64,000 nt of DNA from Curvularia sp. ZM96 (lineage: Eukaryota; Ascomycota; Dothideomycetes; Pleosporales; Pleosporaceae): contig JAJGBQ010000009.1 of the NCBI GenBank assembly GCA_022457065.1, positions 124,001 through 188,000 on the forward strand, read 5' to 3'. Numbering within the stretch: position 1 is the stretch's first letter; the number at the start of each line of letters is the position of its first letter. Below the pieces are notes generated by a model. The model did no database searches, was not told where the DNA came from, and saw only the letters and a program-made list of their open reading frames with translations. Of this stretch, positions 19,912 through 29,083 are shown piece by piece. A program made the translations under genes and the position numbers.

Positions 19912-22900
19912 CTAGTTTCTCAACGATATTTGCGCTTTTTGTACCATTCGTGTCCATACCCATAACTGCCGTGTAATCTCAGCACACTCGATTCCTGACA
20001 CAACCAGCTTCCTACAAAGCCACATTGTCACATCCTCGTCGTGCATCTCTCTGTACTCTTCGTCGCCTTCTTCTTCGATCGTGGTATACAGATCTAGCGC
20101 GTATCTATTGTCGCTGCATTGGAAGAGTCCAACGACAGTGTTGTATACTAAGCGTCCATATTGACACTTTTGTGACGGTCGCATCTGCCAGTGGCCGTCA
20201 CTCGATTTTGTCCACCGATCACAGAACTCTCGAGGGACACCACATCTCGCACAACCGCCCTGCGCTTTAAAACCCTCTGCAAAGATTGCTTCGCCCATGC
20301 GGATTGATCGCTGCCTTGCTCCGCCTCGTTTGCAGTCACGCAAGCTGTGCTTGATCTGCATTCCATTGAGCCCACGTCCTGCACAAAACCCACACTTTCC
20401 GACCCACCAATCTAGTGCATTTCGCCAGCCCTGCAACTCCTCCTCGTTGTCCCAGCCGTTTTCGCATAGAGATGGGAATTCTTCAGCTACATGGAGATTC
20501 CTTTCCACCAAGGAACTCGACTTTCTAAACTCAAAAGCACGTACAAGGAGTTCGAACACAAAAAGAAGTCTGTAAATCTTTGTACCGTCGAAATCAATGA
20601 TTCGCTCAAACCAATATGCCATATGGTTTTCCGCCATAATGTCGACTCTTTCTTCGTCACGAAGCCGCTGCGATAGAAATTTTCCGAGGATCTGGTCGTC
20701 ATACGCGCAAAGTGCTGCTACGGTCCTTTTCACTAAAGGCTTATTTTCACATTCACCATCCCCATACGGCGATGTGTTCAGACGGTTTCTCCAAAAACGT
20801 TGAACTTCCTCGTGCTCTGTCTCATGCAGCCTCATCATTGCTTTGATGTCTCCACATATAGAATCAGTCTGGGAGCACATAATGCAACCTCCAGAGCTAG
20901 CTGTGAACCGTGGAAGCGTCAGGCCTTGGAGCCAGTTGAAGATTCGTCGAGCCTTTTCAGAATCATCCCATCGATCACAACATTCCAGTTCGTGATCTGG
21001 TTCTGGTTTCCTACTCTTCACATAGCACAGCTGACAACCAACATTCTTCCATCGCTGGAATTTTTCACATAGAGCCTGTAGCCGGCGACGTGAATTCCAC
21101 ACGTGGTCAAAGTCTATTTCACCGCTATTAATATGTGCCGAGATCAATTTTCTTTCCTCAATGACGCTGTCACGCTCAAATGGACTTGGGCGTCCAAAGA
21201 CAGGCAAGGACCCTGGCCAGAGGTTCTTGGGAGCACTGTTGTAAAAGGCAGATTCAATAGCTGTTACCCATGGACCGTTGCCTACTCTACGACTTCCATG
21301 CATAAGTGCAACATGGCTGTCCCCCACGAGCGGGCATTCCATGTCACCTTGAGTGATAGAAGCAGTACGGCGCTGTTTCGAAGTCCCTTGGTCGATAGAT
21401 GACGGCAATGCTCTCTTCTGAGCTTTTGTTGTCTCAGGACGGGTGTTATCAGTTGCAGGTTGCAGCTGCAAGAACTTATGCCACTCGTACGACGCCCATT
21501 CGTAAACTCGCAGTAGCGCAGGTTGGAGCGAGTCTGGAAATGCGCCATCTATGCCGTATGTTGTGCCTCTTTGTAACGGTCGATGCCCACTTTGCCATGC
21601 AAACACCACATTGATATCGGCTTCTGTGCTTCGATCGTCATGCTGATTAAAAGGTTTCGAGATTTGTCGAACGTGTTTCTCTGTAATAGCGATCGATACC
21701 TGCCGATATATCTTAACACTTAGTGGGTGACCTAGCGTAAGCGTAGTTTGGCGCATGAGTATTTTCGTGAGTGAGCTCGTCTTTAATGGTTTGCTTGGGG
21801 AACTTGGCGAAGAAAAGAGCAAGGTGCTGTCTATGTCCATCCCTAGACAAGTTCGATAGAGCATGCATGCAAAGGGCCGTATGAACACAAGGTAATAGTA
21901 CATAAGTCTGCCCGCCTCTTCTGGAAGAAATCTAACGACAATGAATTCGTGGTTGGTTGCCCGGCGGGATTTACCGTGCTTAAAGATCAGAGCCATCTTA
22001 CGCGAGTACACACATATGCCACGAGAGGTGGAAGGACCATTGCAGTGCTCAAGAGCCGACAGCTCGGTAACTCGTGGGGCTTGCCCCCCTACGAGATAGG
22101 CCAATAACATCACCAACTCTGTCATCTCGGAGTATTGGTCCAAGTACTGGCGAACAGCTTGGCGATTCCAGTCGTTGTCTGTCATCAAGCCGCTAACAGT
22201 GTCAAGAGAAGCCCTGCGAGATAAGTCCAGGTATGACTCCGCAAGGCCGTTTGCCGTATCAGTTACGAATGAATAGCCGGCAGTAGTGCAAGCGAGATTA
22301 TCGTGTATGCAACTCAAATCAAATAGCGGACTCCAGCCATACATTAGTTGTTTGCACAAAGCCGACGCAGCTAGCAGGGTATCGTGGCTAATCTGCCGGA
22401 ATTGTGCCATAGACAGCTGTGCGTTGTCCCAGGAAATGACCTGCCTATCCTCGCTCCAGGTCACACGAAACGACGGACCGTCAGAACGACCAATGACACG
22501 CCCATAATCGCGTAGGCTGAGAAGCTCGTTCATTGGTGCTGGCGATCCTAGGCACAAAGTCTTTTTGCGAACCTCGTTAAGGAGATCAGTCTGCCCGTGT
22601 CGTGGTCTGACCGTCCACCCCAAGCGGACATGAGCGAATCGAGGAAGAGTGGCTTCAAGAATGATCATTCTCACACAGTATATCATAGCTGACAACTTTG
22701 ATGTATAGCTTTTCGCGCGTTCAAAAGTGGATCCATCGTGACTAATCCCTAGAACGCCGCTGGCATAGATTAGCAAGGTAGAGGATGGCTTCCCATCTTC
22801 ATATTCCTCGGTCGACAGGAACTTTACAAAGCAGAAAATCGAATCTTCCAGTACGTTGGTCCACTCTGCATTTGTCGTATCTTCTTGAGCTTCAAGATTG

Positions 22901-24336
22901 CCTTCGTTATCAGAAGCAACTGGAATGAAGGCTGTGTCTTCGACTGCAGGTTGCTTTGTGCGCCTCGAACGAGGAAAGTCCCCTTCGCCTTTCTGATTCA
23001 AACCCATGCATTCTAGCGGGTTCTCAACGGCTCTTTCCATATCATCCCCGTCCAACTCTTCAACACTGTCATCGGTGATGGTTGATGCAATCTCGTCAAA
23101 GTCATCGTCCGACAACCATCCAAGGTCGCCTGGAGTAGCGGGCTCTGACTCGGGTGGATAGAGTTGCGACTCTTTCTCTTGGGCTTCGGGCATCCTTACC
23201 CATATCTCATCATGCCACAGCTGCTTCAGTGCCTGATCTTGTGCATCTGTCAAAGATTTCCGTAGGAGATTTTGTCTTACAGGCTCGCTCAATCTCCAGA
23301 AGCGCACGCAAAAGCACACGGCCTTCTTGAAGAGCCTTCTGTATCCTTGAGTGGTTGCCTTGCGACCAACTAGCTCAAAAGGCGCTTTATAGGTACGGTC
23401 CGGGTACGAGCTGCGGAGCAAACAGCGAATGGAGACGTCAGTGTGGCGAACAGTGTCTTCACAGCCATCAAAGACGCGATCTAGAGTAGTGACTATATGG
23501 CGAAGTTTAAACTCATCTTCTTTGCTGCTAAATATGGCCGTGCCGTCATGGAGTCCAATTTCCAGGTTCTCCCCGGTACCACACGGGATCTGGGCAAGCT
23601 GCACAAGAAGTTTCCGATCGGCGCCAACAAAGGTCTCGGCCCACTGAGTGCGCCGCATCCAGTTTGTGTTGAGAGCCATGTCAGGGCTGCTGGTATCGAT
23701 GTTTGATCCTTTCAACTGACCTCTGATGCGTACGAGCTCGTCACGATGTAGCTGTTCGAGGCGCTGCATGCGTGGCACAGATTGCTGTAGCAGGCTATTA
23801 TCAAAAGAGCTACTAATCGGCACTGAGCAATCCTGTTCTGTTACGATCCAGTATCCGTACGCTCCGTTTCGGTCCCAGCTTTGGAGCATAAGGCTATTAA
23901 CTACATGCTCGCCACGCCATGCCGCTGTCTTCCGCTTTATGCCATGTTCCTTCGAGAGGTGGCGGCTTAGAACTTCAGTGCTTGTTGTTTTGAGTTCGCA
24001 ATGCTTGCACTTGACCCCGAGATGCTTGGAGAGATGAGGGTGAGGGAGAGAATGATCCGGTCGCAGCCGAAGCTCCTTTGGTCCCAGAATGGTATATGGT
24101 CTCAGCTGTCGGGACGCCTCTTTTGCCAAAGACTTTGGAAGTTTGTGTTTCTCTACCACATGGTCCGCCAAAGAATTGATCCCATTTAGAGCAAATTGGC
24201 ATGTACGACAGATAATGGTGGGCTCCGGCTCATTGACATGGAGGTTCAGCCGCTCAAGGAGATCTCTTACGGATGGCGCAGGGAAGGTTGAGTGATCAGC
24301 CATTATAGCTCGGCGTGGAGGCAGACACACAGGCAA
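19912..24336 (-). CDS. OrsD-type zinc-finger protein with a tyrosine-recombinase-like core
   Basis: Single-exon frame of 1474 residues; the start may be the ATG at 24336 or that at 24303 (MADHSTFPAP). The N-terminus has two C2H2-like fingers (CRTCQFAL...HVVEKH and CKHCELKT...HLSKEH), as in the OrsD/DUF3505 family. A middle region carries residues in the order and spacing of tyrosine recombinases: R755 (GGQAPRVTELSAL), K789 (HGKSRRATNHEF), R878 (KIYRQVSIAI), H918 (WQSGHRPLQ) and Y927 (RGTTYGID); H to Y is 9 residues, as in XerD. The C-terminal 370 residues are Cys-rich (CQLCYVK, CGFCAGRG, CARCGVPREFC), with no helicase motifs between. From memory, relatives often carry a RecQ-like helicase there; that is not checked. 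The family is named from an orsellinic-acid cluster gene but its function is unsettled. The recombinase reading is my inference. Confidence 0.7.
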   Translation of the reverse strand: MPVCLPPRRAIMADHSTFPAPSVRDLLERLNLHVNEPEPTIICRTCQFALNGINSLADHVVEKHKLPKSLAKEASRQLRPYTILGPKELRLRPDHSLPHPHLSKHLGVKCKHCELKTTSTEVLSRHLSKEHGIKRKTAAWRGEHVVNSLMLQSWDRNGAYGYWIVTEQDCSVPISSSFDNSLLQQSVPRMQRLEQLHRDELVRIRGQLKGSNIDTSSPDMALNTNWMRRTQWAETFVGADRKLLVQLAQIPCGTGENLEIGLHDGTAIFSSKEDEFKLRHIVTTLDRVFDGCEDTVRHTDVSIRCLLRSSYPDRTYKAPFELVGRKATTQGYRRLFKKAVCFCVRFWRLSEPVRQNLLRKSLTDAQDQALKQLWHDEIWVRMPEAQEKESQLYPPESEPATPGDLGWLSDDDFDEIASTITDDSVEELDGDDMERAVENPLECMGLNQKGEGDFPRSRRTKQPAVEDTAFIPVASDNEGNLEAQEDTTNAEWTNVLEDSIFCFVKFLSTEEYEDGKPSSTLLIYASGVLGISHDGSTFERAKSYTSKLSAMIYCVRMIILEATLPRFAHVRLGWTVRPRHGQTDLLNEVRKKTLCLGSPAPMNELLSLRDYGRVIGRSDGPSFRVTWSEDRQVISWDNAQLSMAQFRQISHDTLLAASALCKQLMYGWSPLFDLSCIHDNLACTTAGYSFVTDTANGLAESYLDLSRRASLDTVSGLMTDNDWNRQAVRQYLDQYSEMTELVMLLAYLVGGQAPRVTELSALEHCNGPSTSRGICVYSRKMALIFKHGKSRRATNHEFIVVRFLPEEAGRLMYYYLVFIRPFACMLYRTCLGMDIDSTLLFSSPSSPSKPLKTSSLTKILMRQTTLTLGHPLSVKIYRQVSIAITEKHVRQISKPFNQHDDRSTEADINVVFAWQSGHRPLQRGTTYGIDGAFPDSLQPALLRVYEWASYEWHKFLQLQPATDNTRPETTKAQKRALPSSIDQGTSKQRRTASITQGDMECPLVGDSHVALMHGSRRVGNGPWVTAIESAFYNSAPKNLWPGSLPVFGRPSPFERDSVIEERKLISAHINSGEIDFDHVWNSRRRLQALCEKFQRWKNVGCQLCYVKSRKPEPDHELECCDRWDDSEKARRIFNWLQGLTLPRFTASSGGCIMCSQTDSICGDIKAMMRLHETEHEEVQRFWRNRLNTSPYGDGECENKPLVKRTVAALCAYDDQILGKFLSQRLRDEERVDIMAENHMAYWFERIIDFDGTKIYRLLFVFELLVRAFEFRKSSSLVERNLHVAEEFPSLCENGWDNEEELQGWRNALDWWVGKCGFCAGRGLNGMQIKHSLRDCKRGGARQRSIRMGEAIFAEGFKAQGGCARCGVPREFCDRWTKSSDGHWQMRPSQKCQYGRLVYNTVVGLFQCSDNRYALDLYTTIEEEGDEEYREMHDEDVTMWLCRKLVVSGIECAEITRQLWVWTRMVQKAQISLRN

Positions 24337-24844
24337 TATAATCTTTAGCGATGAGTAGTTCGGGATGATCTATCTGCTGTTAAACTATGCGGTTGTTTAT
24401 CTGCGTTGAGGATATCAATGCGTGAGATTACCTCAGGGGGTGGCCCGAGCGGTGTCAGACTTCCTAACAGGGTTTAGCTTTAGAACAGGAGGGTATTCTA
24501 AAACCGATACCTCGAGAGAGTGACAGCCAGGAATGGGAGCTCACTGGAAGAGGGCAACAGTTGTCTTCCTTTGAAAGCCCCCTTCCCTTGCCCACCTAAT
24601 TGTCAGGACTTGGGTACAGTCTGACTATATATACTATCCTGCGCACGATTATCAGCGGAACGCTGATTACTCGTACCTTTTTGGTTGCAGCTGGCGCAGT
24701 GGGCAGGGCTGGCCGTCTGACACTAATCTCGACATAGATAGCAAGTTGAAATACATTCCTATTCTATATACTTCTTACACTTGCATAGTTATATCATTCT
24801 GGATTTTATTGTAGATATCTGTAGTTGTAGTACTTTCCTAAGAA

Positions 24845-24935
24845 CTGCACGCAGTAGGCGTAACCCTAACTTAGGGTTAACTTGGGGTTGAGCCCGCAGC
24901 GCAACCCTAAGCGCAACCCTAGGCGTAACCCTAAG
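24845..24935. repeat. degenerate telomere-like / 12-bp repeats
   Basis: The sequence runs GTAACCCTAACTTAGGGTTA, then GCGCAACCCTAAGCGCAACC and GGCGTAACCCTAAGTCAGCA. It mixes CCCTAA/TTAGGG units with a CGCAACCCTAAG 12-mer. A related block occurs at 15216-15273 and both are followed by CACGAACACCAAC-like sequence. Shorter TTAGGGTTGACTTAGGGTAA is at 14698-14717. The rest of 24340-25380 has no gene; 24440-24460 and 24690-24710 carry tRNA A-box-like strings only. Confidence 0.5.
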
Positions 24936-25389
24936 TCAGCATGGGCCAGAGCTACGAACACCAACCCTCCAGCATACGCTATTGAATAACTTGCGCCATC
25001 CATATCGCAGCACGACAAGAAGCAGCTTGTTCGATGCGCATGGCTTTCTTGCATCAGTGACACAAGTTGCACGAGTTTCTAGCATGATTCTGGCTCTTAT
25101 TCAACGCTCCTAGAACTCTGCTGAACCCTAACGCTAAGCCTAACAGGGTTTAGTTTTGGAATGGGGAGCATTCCAGAACGGAATACCTGAGTAGGCTATA
25201 TAAGACGTGTAAGCTATAAGCCTACAGGTAACTACGTAGTGTTATCAATCTAGTGTAGGTGGGTGAGGGTGCTATCTAAATCGAGGTGAGGCTCGCAGCC
25301 TAGTGTAGAGGGAGGTAGTGGGGGGTCTTGCGGGTAAAAGAGAGAGGTAGGGTGGGTGTAGGGCGAGGCCACCTAGTATAGGTGTTGCC

Positions 25390-28300
25390 CTAGTTCTCGA
25401 GGTTTCCTTTGTGCCAGGCCTGTGTTGCAGCCCTAGTTTCCTTAATAAAGGCGATAGTAGCCTGTATGCCTACGCTCGTGTTTAGCAGGAAGGCTAGCGA
25501 TAGGGGGTCCTTGCTCGCCTCCTGCATCTTCATCCTAGCCTCCTTATATAGCGTACAGCTAAGGAGGATATGGGCAGGATCTTGAGTAGCTCTATAGTTG
25601 CAGGGGCAAACTTTAGAGTCTACTTTGTCTCGCTTAAAGAGAAAGTCTCTTAGGTAACAGTGGCCTAGCTTAAGTTGAAAGAAGGCGCTAGAGACTTCTC
25701 TACTAGTAAGAGGAGGAGTGGCAATCTGCTTCCTAGTCTTCCACTTATACCTTGCAGCATAAGTAGTAGAGTTGAGGGCAATAGCCTTCCTCCTATATTG
25801 TTCTAGATAGCTGAGCCACTCTCGCTCGCCTAGCTGTTTTATTCGTGTGCCTATTACAGCTAGACTCGTCCTACTAGAGCTAGGATCTAGCTTTGTCGCC
25901 TCCTTTGCTAGCGCGTCTGCTTTCTCGTTTCCTATAACACCCTGGTGGCCAGGCACCCAGTGGATCGCGGGTGTTAGGCCTTTTTTCTTAAGTTTCTTAG
26001 CTGCTCTTATACATCTAAGTTGCCACTCTTGTCCTGGGTTATTAGAAGCAGTCGTTAGTCTAAATATTGCAGCCTGGTTATCTGCATATACTCTAACTTC
26101 TAGACAATCCTCTACTAGATCGATAGCTTTCTCTAGGCCTAGGGTAATACCCTCTAGTTCTCCGTTGTAGACTAGCTGGTTGTACCCTATATTCACTTGC
26201 TCCTGAGCTATGAGGCTAGCTCCTTTGTAGAAAGCTACTCCTACTCCTATACCCTTGCCTTTGCTTGTAGCTGAGGCGTCTGAGTAGATAGAGAGGCGAT
26301 ATTTGTCTTCTAGTAGTTCCTTATGCTCTTTTGCTTCGATTTCCTTTAACTTCTTAGATATATTCGTCTTGTAGAGTGTTTTTGAGCTCCAGGGCATAGA
26401 GGCGTAGTGCTGAATCTTCTCGCTATCTGTAGATAGGGCTGTTGAGATAGATCTAGTGATACGCTCTAGCTGCTTTCCTTGATTGCTAGTAATAGCAATA
26501 TTCAGAGGGTGGCTAGGAGCTAGCTTTCTTGCTCTAAAGGCGTACTGTCGTAGGGCGTTGTTAAGTCTAACTTTAGGAGGGTATAGAGCTGCCTCTACCT
26601 CGCTAGGTATAGCAGGTGAGGTTCTAAAGGATCCTAGAATTTTTTTGCAGGCTTGGTTCTGCAGCTTCTGCCTCTGGTTGAGTGCTGTCTGCTGCTCCTT
26701 CCAGAAGATTTGACAGCCATAGTCAGCTACGCTAGTGACGCAGGCTAGATAGAGCTGTCGTACTGCTCTAGGCGAAAGGCCTTTATTTGAGTTGGCTAGC
26801 CTGCTAAGGCGGTGAAAGGCTGCACTAGCCTGCTGGTTTCTAATAAGGCTATGGTGCTTGAACTTAAGGCTGCTATCGAAGTAGATGCCTAGCCATCTAA
26901 CTAGCTCCTTAGACTGTACTGTTTCTTGAGTAGGTAGAGTAAGTACTCTACTTTGATCTTTTCTAGATCGTGTCCAGTTTACTAGTTCAGTCTTTGAGCT
27001 GTCGAATTGGATAGCTGACTCTTCTGCTAGTCTAAAGAGATTCTCAATCTCCTTTTCTAGTAGCTTGATATTCTTCCTTACTGACGAAGATGATATAGAG
27101 ATCTGGAGGTCGTCTATATAGGAGGAGGAGTAGATATTCGCACTAGTCTGAATCGCCTCAAATAGCGGCTTCGAGTAGATCAGAAACAGGATAGGTGAGG
27201 CTGGGCTTCCTTGAGGTGTTCCTGTCGAGATCTCCTGCGGCTCTTCACTCTGTCCGTCAAAGGACAGTTCTAGTACTCTCTCCTCTAGAAAAGACTTTGT
27301 CCAGGCTAGTAGACAGCAGGGCAGGCCTTGAGATCTCATAACTTCTAGGAGCTTGTTTTTTGAGACGTGATCGAAGGCTCCTTTAATATCAAGAAAGATT
27401 GTAGTAGTAACTTTCTGCTTTCTTTTCTGCTGCTGTATGTTATTATAGAAGAGTAGCGCAGCGTCAATAGCGGATTTCTTGAGTCTTCCTCCTAGTTGAG
27501 AGGGATGGAGTAGATCTGTTGTTTCCGCTAGTGCGCCTAGTCTCCTAGCTACTAGCCTTTCTAGTACTTTGCCTAGGCAGTTTAGAAGTGAGATTACTCT
27601 ATAGGCTTTTGGGATCGAGTAGTCAGGCTTGCCTAGCTTTTTCAAGATTACTCCTTTTGCTTTTCTCCAGCACCTTGGGTGATAGCCTAGATTGAAGAGA
27701 GTAGAGTATATCTTGAATAGAGCTTCTGGCTGCGCTAGGAAGGCCTTTTGGATCACCTCCTGGCTAATTAGATCAGGCCCTGGTGAGGTAGCCTTCACTT
27801 TAGAGCAGGCGAAGAAGAGCTCGTCCTCTGTTAGAGCAGGCCAGGTCCACTTGCTGTCTCCTCTATAGGTGTAGAAGGAGGGTGTAGCTGTCGTAGGAGG
27901 CGGAGGAAAGAGATCCTCTCTAAAAGCCTTGCATTTCTTAGTAAACGATTCCTGGCCTTTGATTCTAGGTATTCGGGTGCTGAGGTTGTCTTTTGTATAT
28001 GCTAGAGCTTTAAAGATCTCCTTGGGCGAGTCTTTTTGAAGGAAGGCCTCCCAGTGGCCTTGTTTAGCTCGTCGAATAGCTCTCAGGTATCTATTTTTCG
28101 TGCAGAGATACTCTCGTTTCCACTGGTAGAGGGAGCTGTTGTTTTCCTTTTCTGCCTCCTTCTTGTAGGCTCTATAGGCCCTACTTAAGTCTCGCTTACA
28201 GCTATCTAGCTCGCTCGTCCACCAAGGCTTTGGCTTTGGCTTTTGATTAACTAGCGGAGTTGACTTTTCTAGCGCGTTCTGTATAGCCTTCGTGAGGTCC

Positions 28301-29082
28301 TCTCCTAGCTTGTCTAGCGTCTCCTTGAAGATCGTCCAGTCTGTTTGTTTAGTATTATACCGTTTTGGCTGGCTAGGCAGCTGGCTCGACGAGTAGATAC
28401 TAAATAGTATAGCGTAGTGGTCAGACCCTACTTCGGGTATAGTCTGCCAGTCCTGGATACTAGCAGCTATATTATTTGTTGCAAAAGTAAGGTCTAATAC
28501 GCTTTCTTTCCGCATGTGAGCTCTAAAGAAGGTGCCTGCCCCTAGAGTATTTAGTAGAGTGAGATTTTGCGCGTCTATCCACTCTACTAGGTCCTCTGCT
28601 AGTGTACTAGGGCTGCGATCTTCTAGGCTCCATCTAGGATGGTGGGTGTTGAAATCTCCTAGAACGATTGAGTGAGGCTGTAGGGTCTCCTGTAGGAGGC
28701 GCCTCTGTATTGTCGTCTGGTTAAGCCCTTCTAGAAGGCTTTTCTCGTTATAAATGTTATAGATATAGAAGCTAGAAGTAGTGGCTAGTACCTTAATAGC
28801 TAGAAAATCGTTATCGTCGCTGATAAAAGGATTAACCTCTACTTCTAGGTCTTTTCTAATATAGAAGAGTACTCTAGGCCTCAAGGAGCTATCCTCTAGG
28901 GCGGGTAGTATCTGAGTAAAGTCCTGGTGAGCGATAGATCTAGTATTTGCGTACGAGGATCCCTTGAGTAGCCAGGGCTCCTGTACTGCGACGATTTTGG
29001 CGTCTACTTTGACAGCTAGATCTAGCGCGCTCTCGGTAGCAGGACTACTTCTATTAACATTTATTTGTAGGACCTTTAACAT
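25390..29082 (-). CDS. LINE ORF2: endonuclease / reverse transcriptase / RNase H
   Basis: About 1230 residues from the ATG at 29082; the frame is open upstream to 29256 but overlaps ORF1 there. The N-terminal endonuclease (EEP fold) shows VAVQEPWLL, LGDFNTHHPRWS, LDLTFATN and GSDHYAI. The reverse transcriptase has YRVISLLNCLGKVLERL, FLDIKGAFDHVS, GTPQGSPASPILF and the catalytic YIDD box. RNase H has IYSDAS, VYNGELEGI, VYADNQAAI and HWVPGHQGVIGNEKADALAK, so its acidic residues are all present. The C-terminus carries the zinc knuckle CPCNYRATQDPAHILLSC. It would nick the target and copy the element RNA in place. All catalytic motifs are intact, so the copy could be competent. Confidence 0.93.
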   Translation of the reverse strand: MLKVLQINVNRSSPATESALDLAVKVDAKIVAVQEPWLLKGSSYANTRSIAHQDFTQILPALEDSSLRPRVLFYIRKDLEVEVNPFISDDNDFLAIKVLATTSSFYIYNIYNEKSLLEGLNQTTIQRRLLQETLQPHSIVLGDFNTHHPRWSLEDRSPSTLAEDLVEWIDAQNLTLLNTLGAGTFFRAHMRKESVLDLTFATNNIAASIQDWQTIPEVGSDHYAILFSIYSSSQLPSQPKRYNTKQTDWTIFKETLDKLGEDLTKAIQNALEKSTPLVNQKPKPKPWWTSELDSCKRDLSRAYRAYKKEAEKENNSSLYQWKREYLCTKNRYLRAIRRAKQGHWEAFLQKDSPKEIFKALAYTKDNLSTRIPRIKGQESFTKKCKAFREDLFPPPPTTATPSFYTYRGDSKWTWPALTEDELFFACSKVKATSPGPDLISQEVIQKAFLAQPEALFKIYSTLFNLGYHPRCWRKAKGVILKKLGKPDYSIPKAYRVISLLNCLGKVLERLVARRLGALAETTDLLHPSQLGGRLKKSAIDAALLFYNNIQQQKRKQKVTTTIFLDIKGAFDHVSKNKLLEVMRSQGLPCCLLAWTKSFLEERVLELSFDGQSEEPQEISTGTPQGSPASPILFLIYSKPLFEAIQTSANIYSSSYIDDLQISISSSSVRKNIKLLEKEIENLFRLAEESAIQFDSSKTELVNWTRSRKDQSRVLTLPTQETVQSKELVRWLGIYFDSSLKFKHHSLIRNQQASAAFHRLSRLANSNKGLSPRAVRQLYLACVTSVADYGCQIFWKEQQTALNQRQKLQNQACKKILGSFRTSPAIPSEVEAALYPPKVRLNNALRQYAFRARKLAPSHPLNIAITSNQGKQLERITRSISTALSTDSEKIQHYASMPWSSKTLYKTNISKKLKEIEAKEHKELLEDKYRLSIYSDASATSKGKGIGVGVAFYKGASLIAQEQVNIGYNQLVYNGELEGITLGLEKAIDLVEDCLEVRVYADNQAAIFRLTTASNNPGQEWQLRCIRAAKKLKKKGLTPAIHWVPGHQGVIGNEKADALAKEATKLDPSSSRTSLAVIGTRIKQLGEREWLSYLEQYRRKAIALNSTTYAARYKWKTRKQIATPPLTSREVSSAFFQLKLGHCYLRDFLFKRDKVDSKVCPCNYRATQDPAHILLSCTLYKEARMKMQEASKDPLSLAFLLNTSVGIQATIAFIKETRAATQAWHKGNLEN

Positions 29083-29083
29083 T

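Noticed and set aside
19912..24336. Calling this gene a Starship captain
   Set aside because: Captains are DUF3435 proteins. This one has OrsD-type fingers and different flanking domains, so only a general tyrosine-recombinase resemblance is claimed.
24438..24720. tRNA-like strings (GTGGCCCGAGCGGTG; CTGGCGCAGTGGGC)
   Set aside because: They resemble polymerase III A boxes, but no B box or cloverleaf follows. At most a SINE relic.
15200..25200. One long repeat shared by 15216-15755 and 24890-25195
   Set aside because: Two short motifs recur in the same order, but the sequence between them does not match, so I list the motifs separately.
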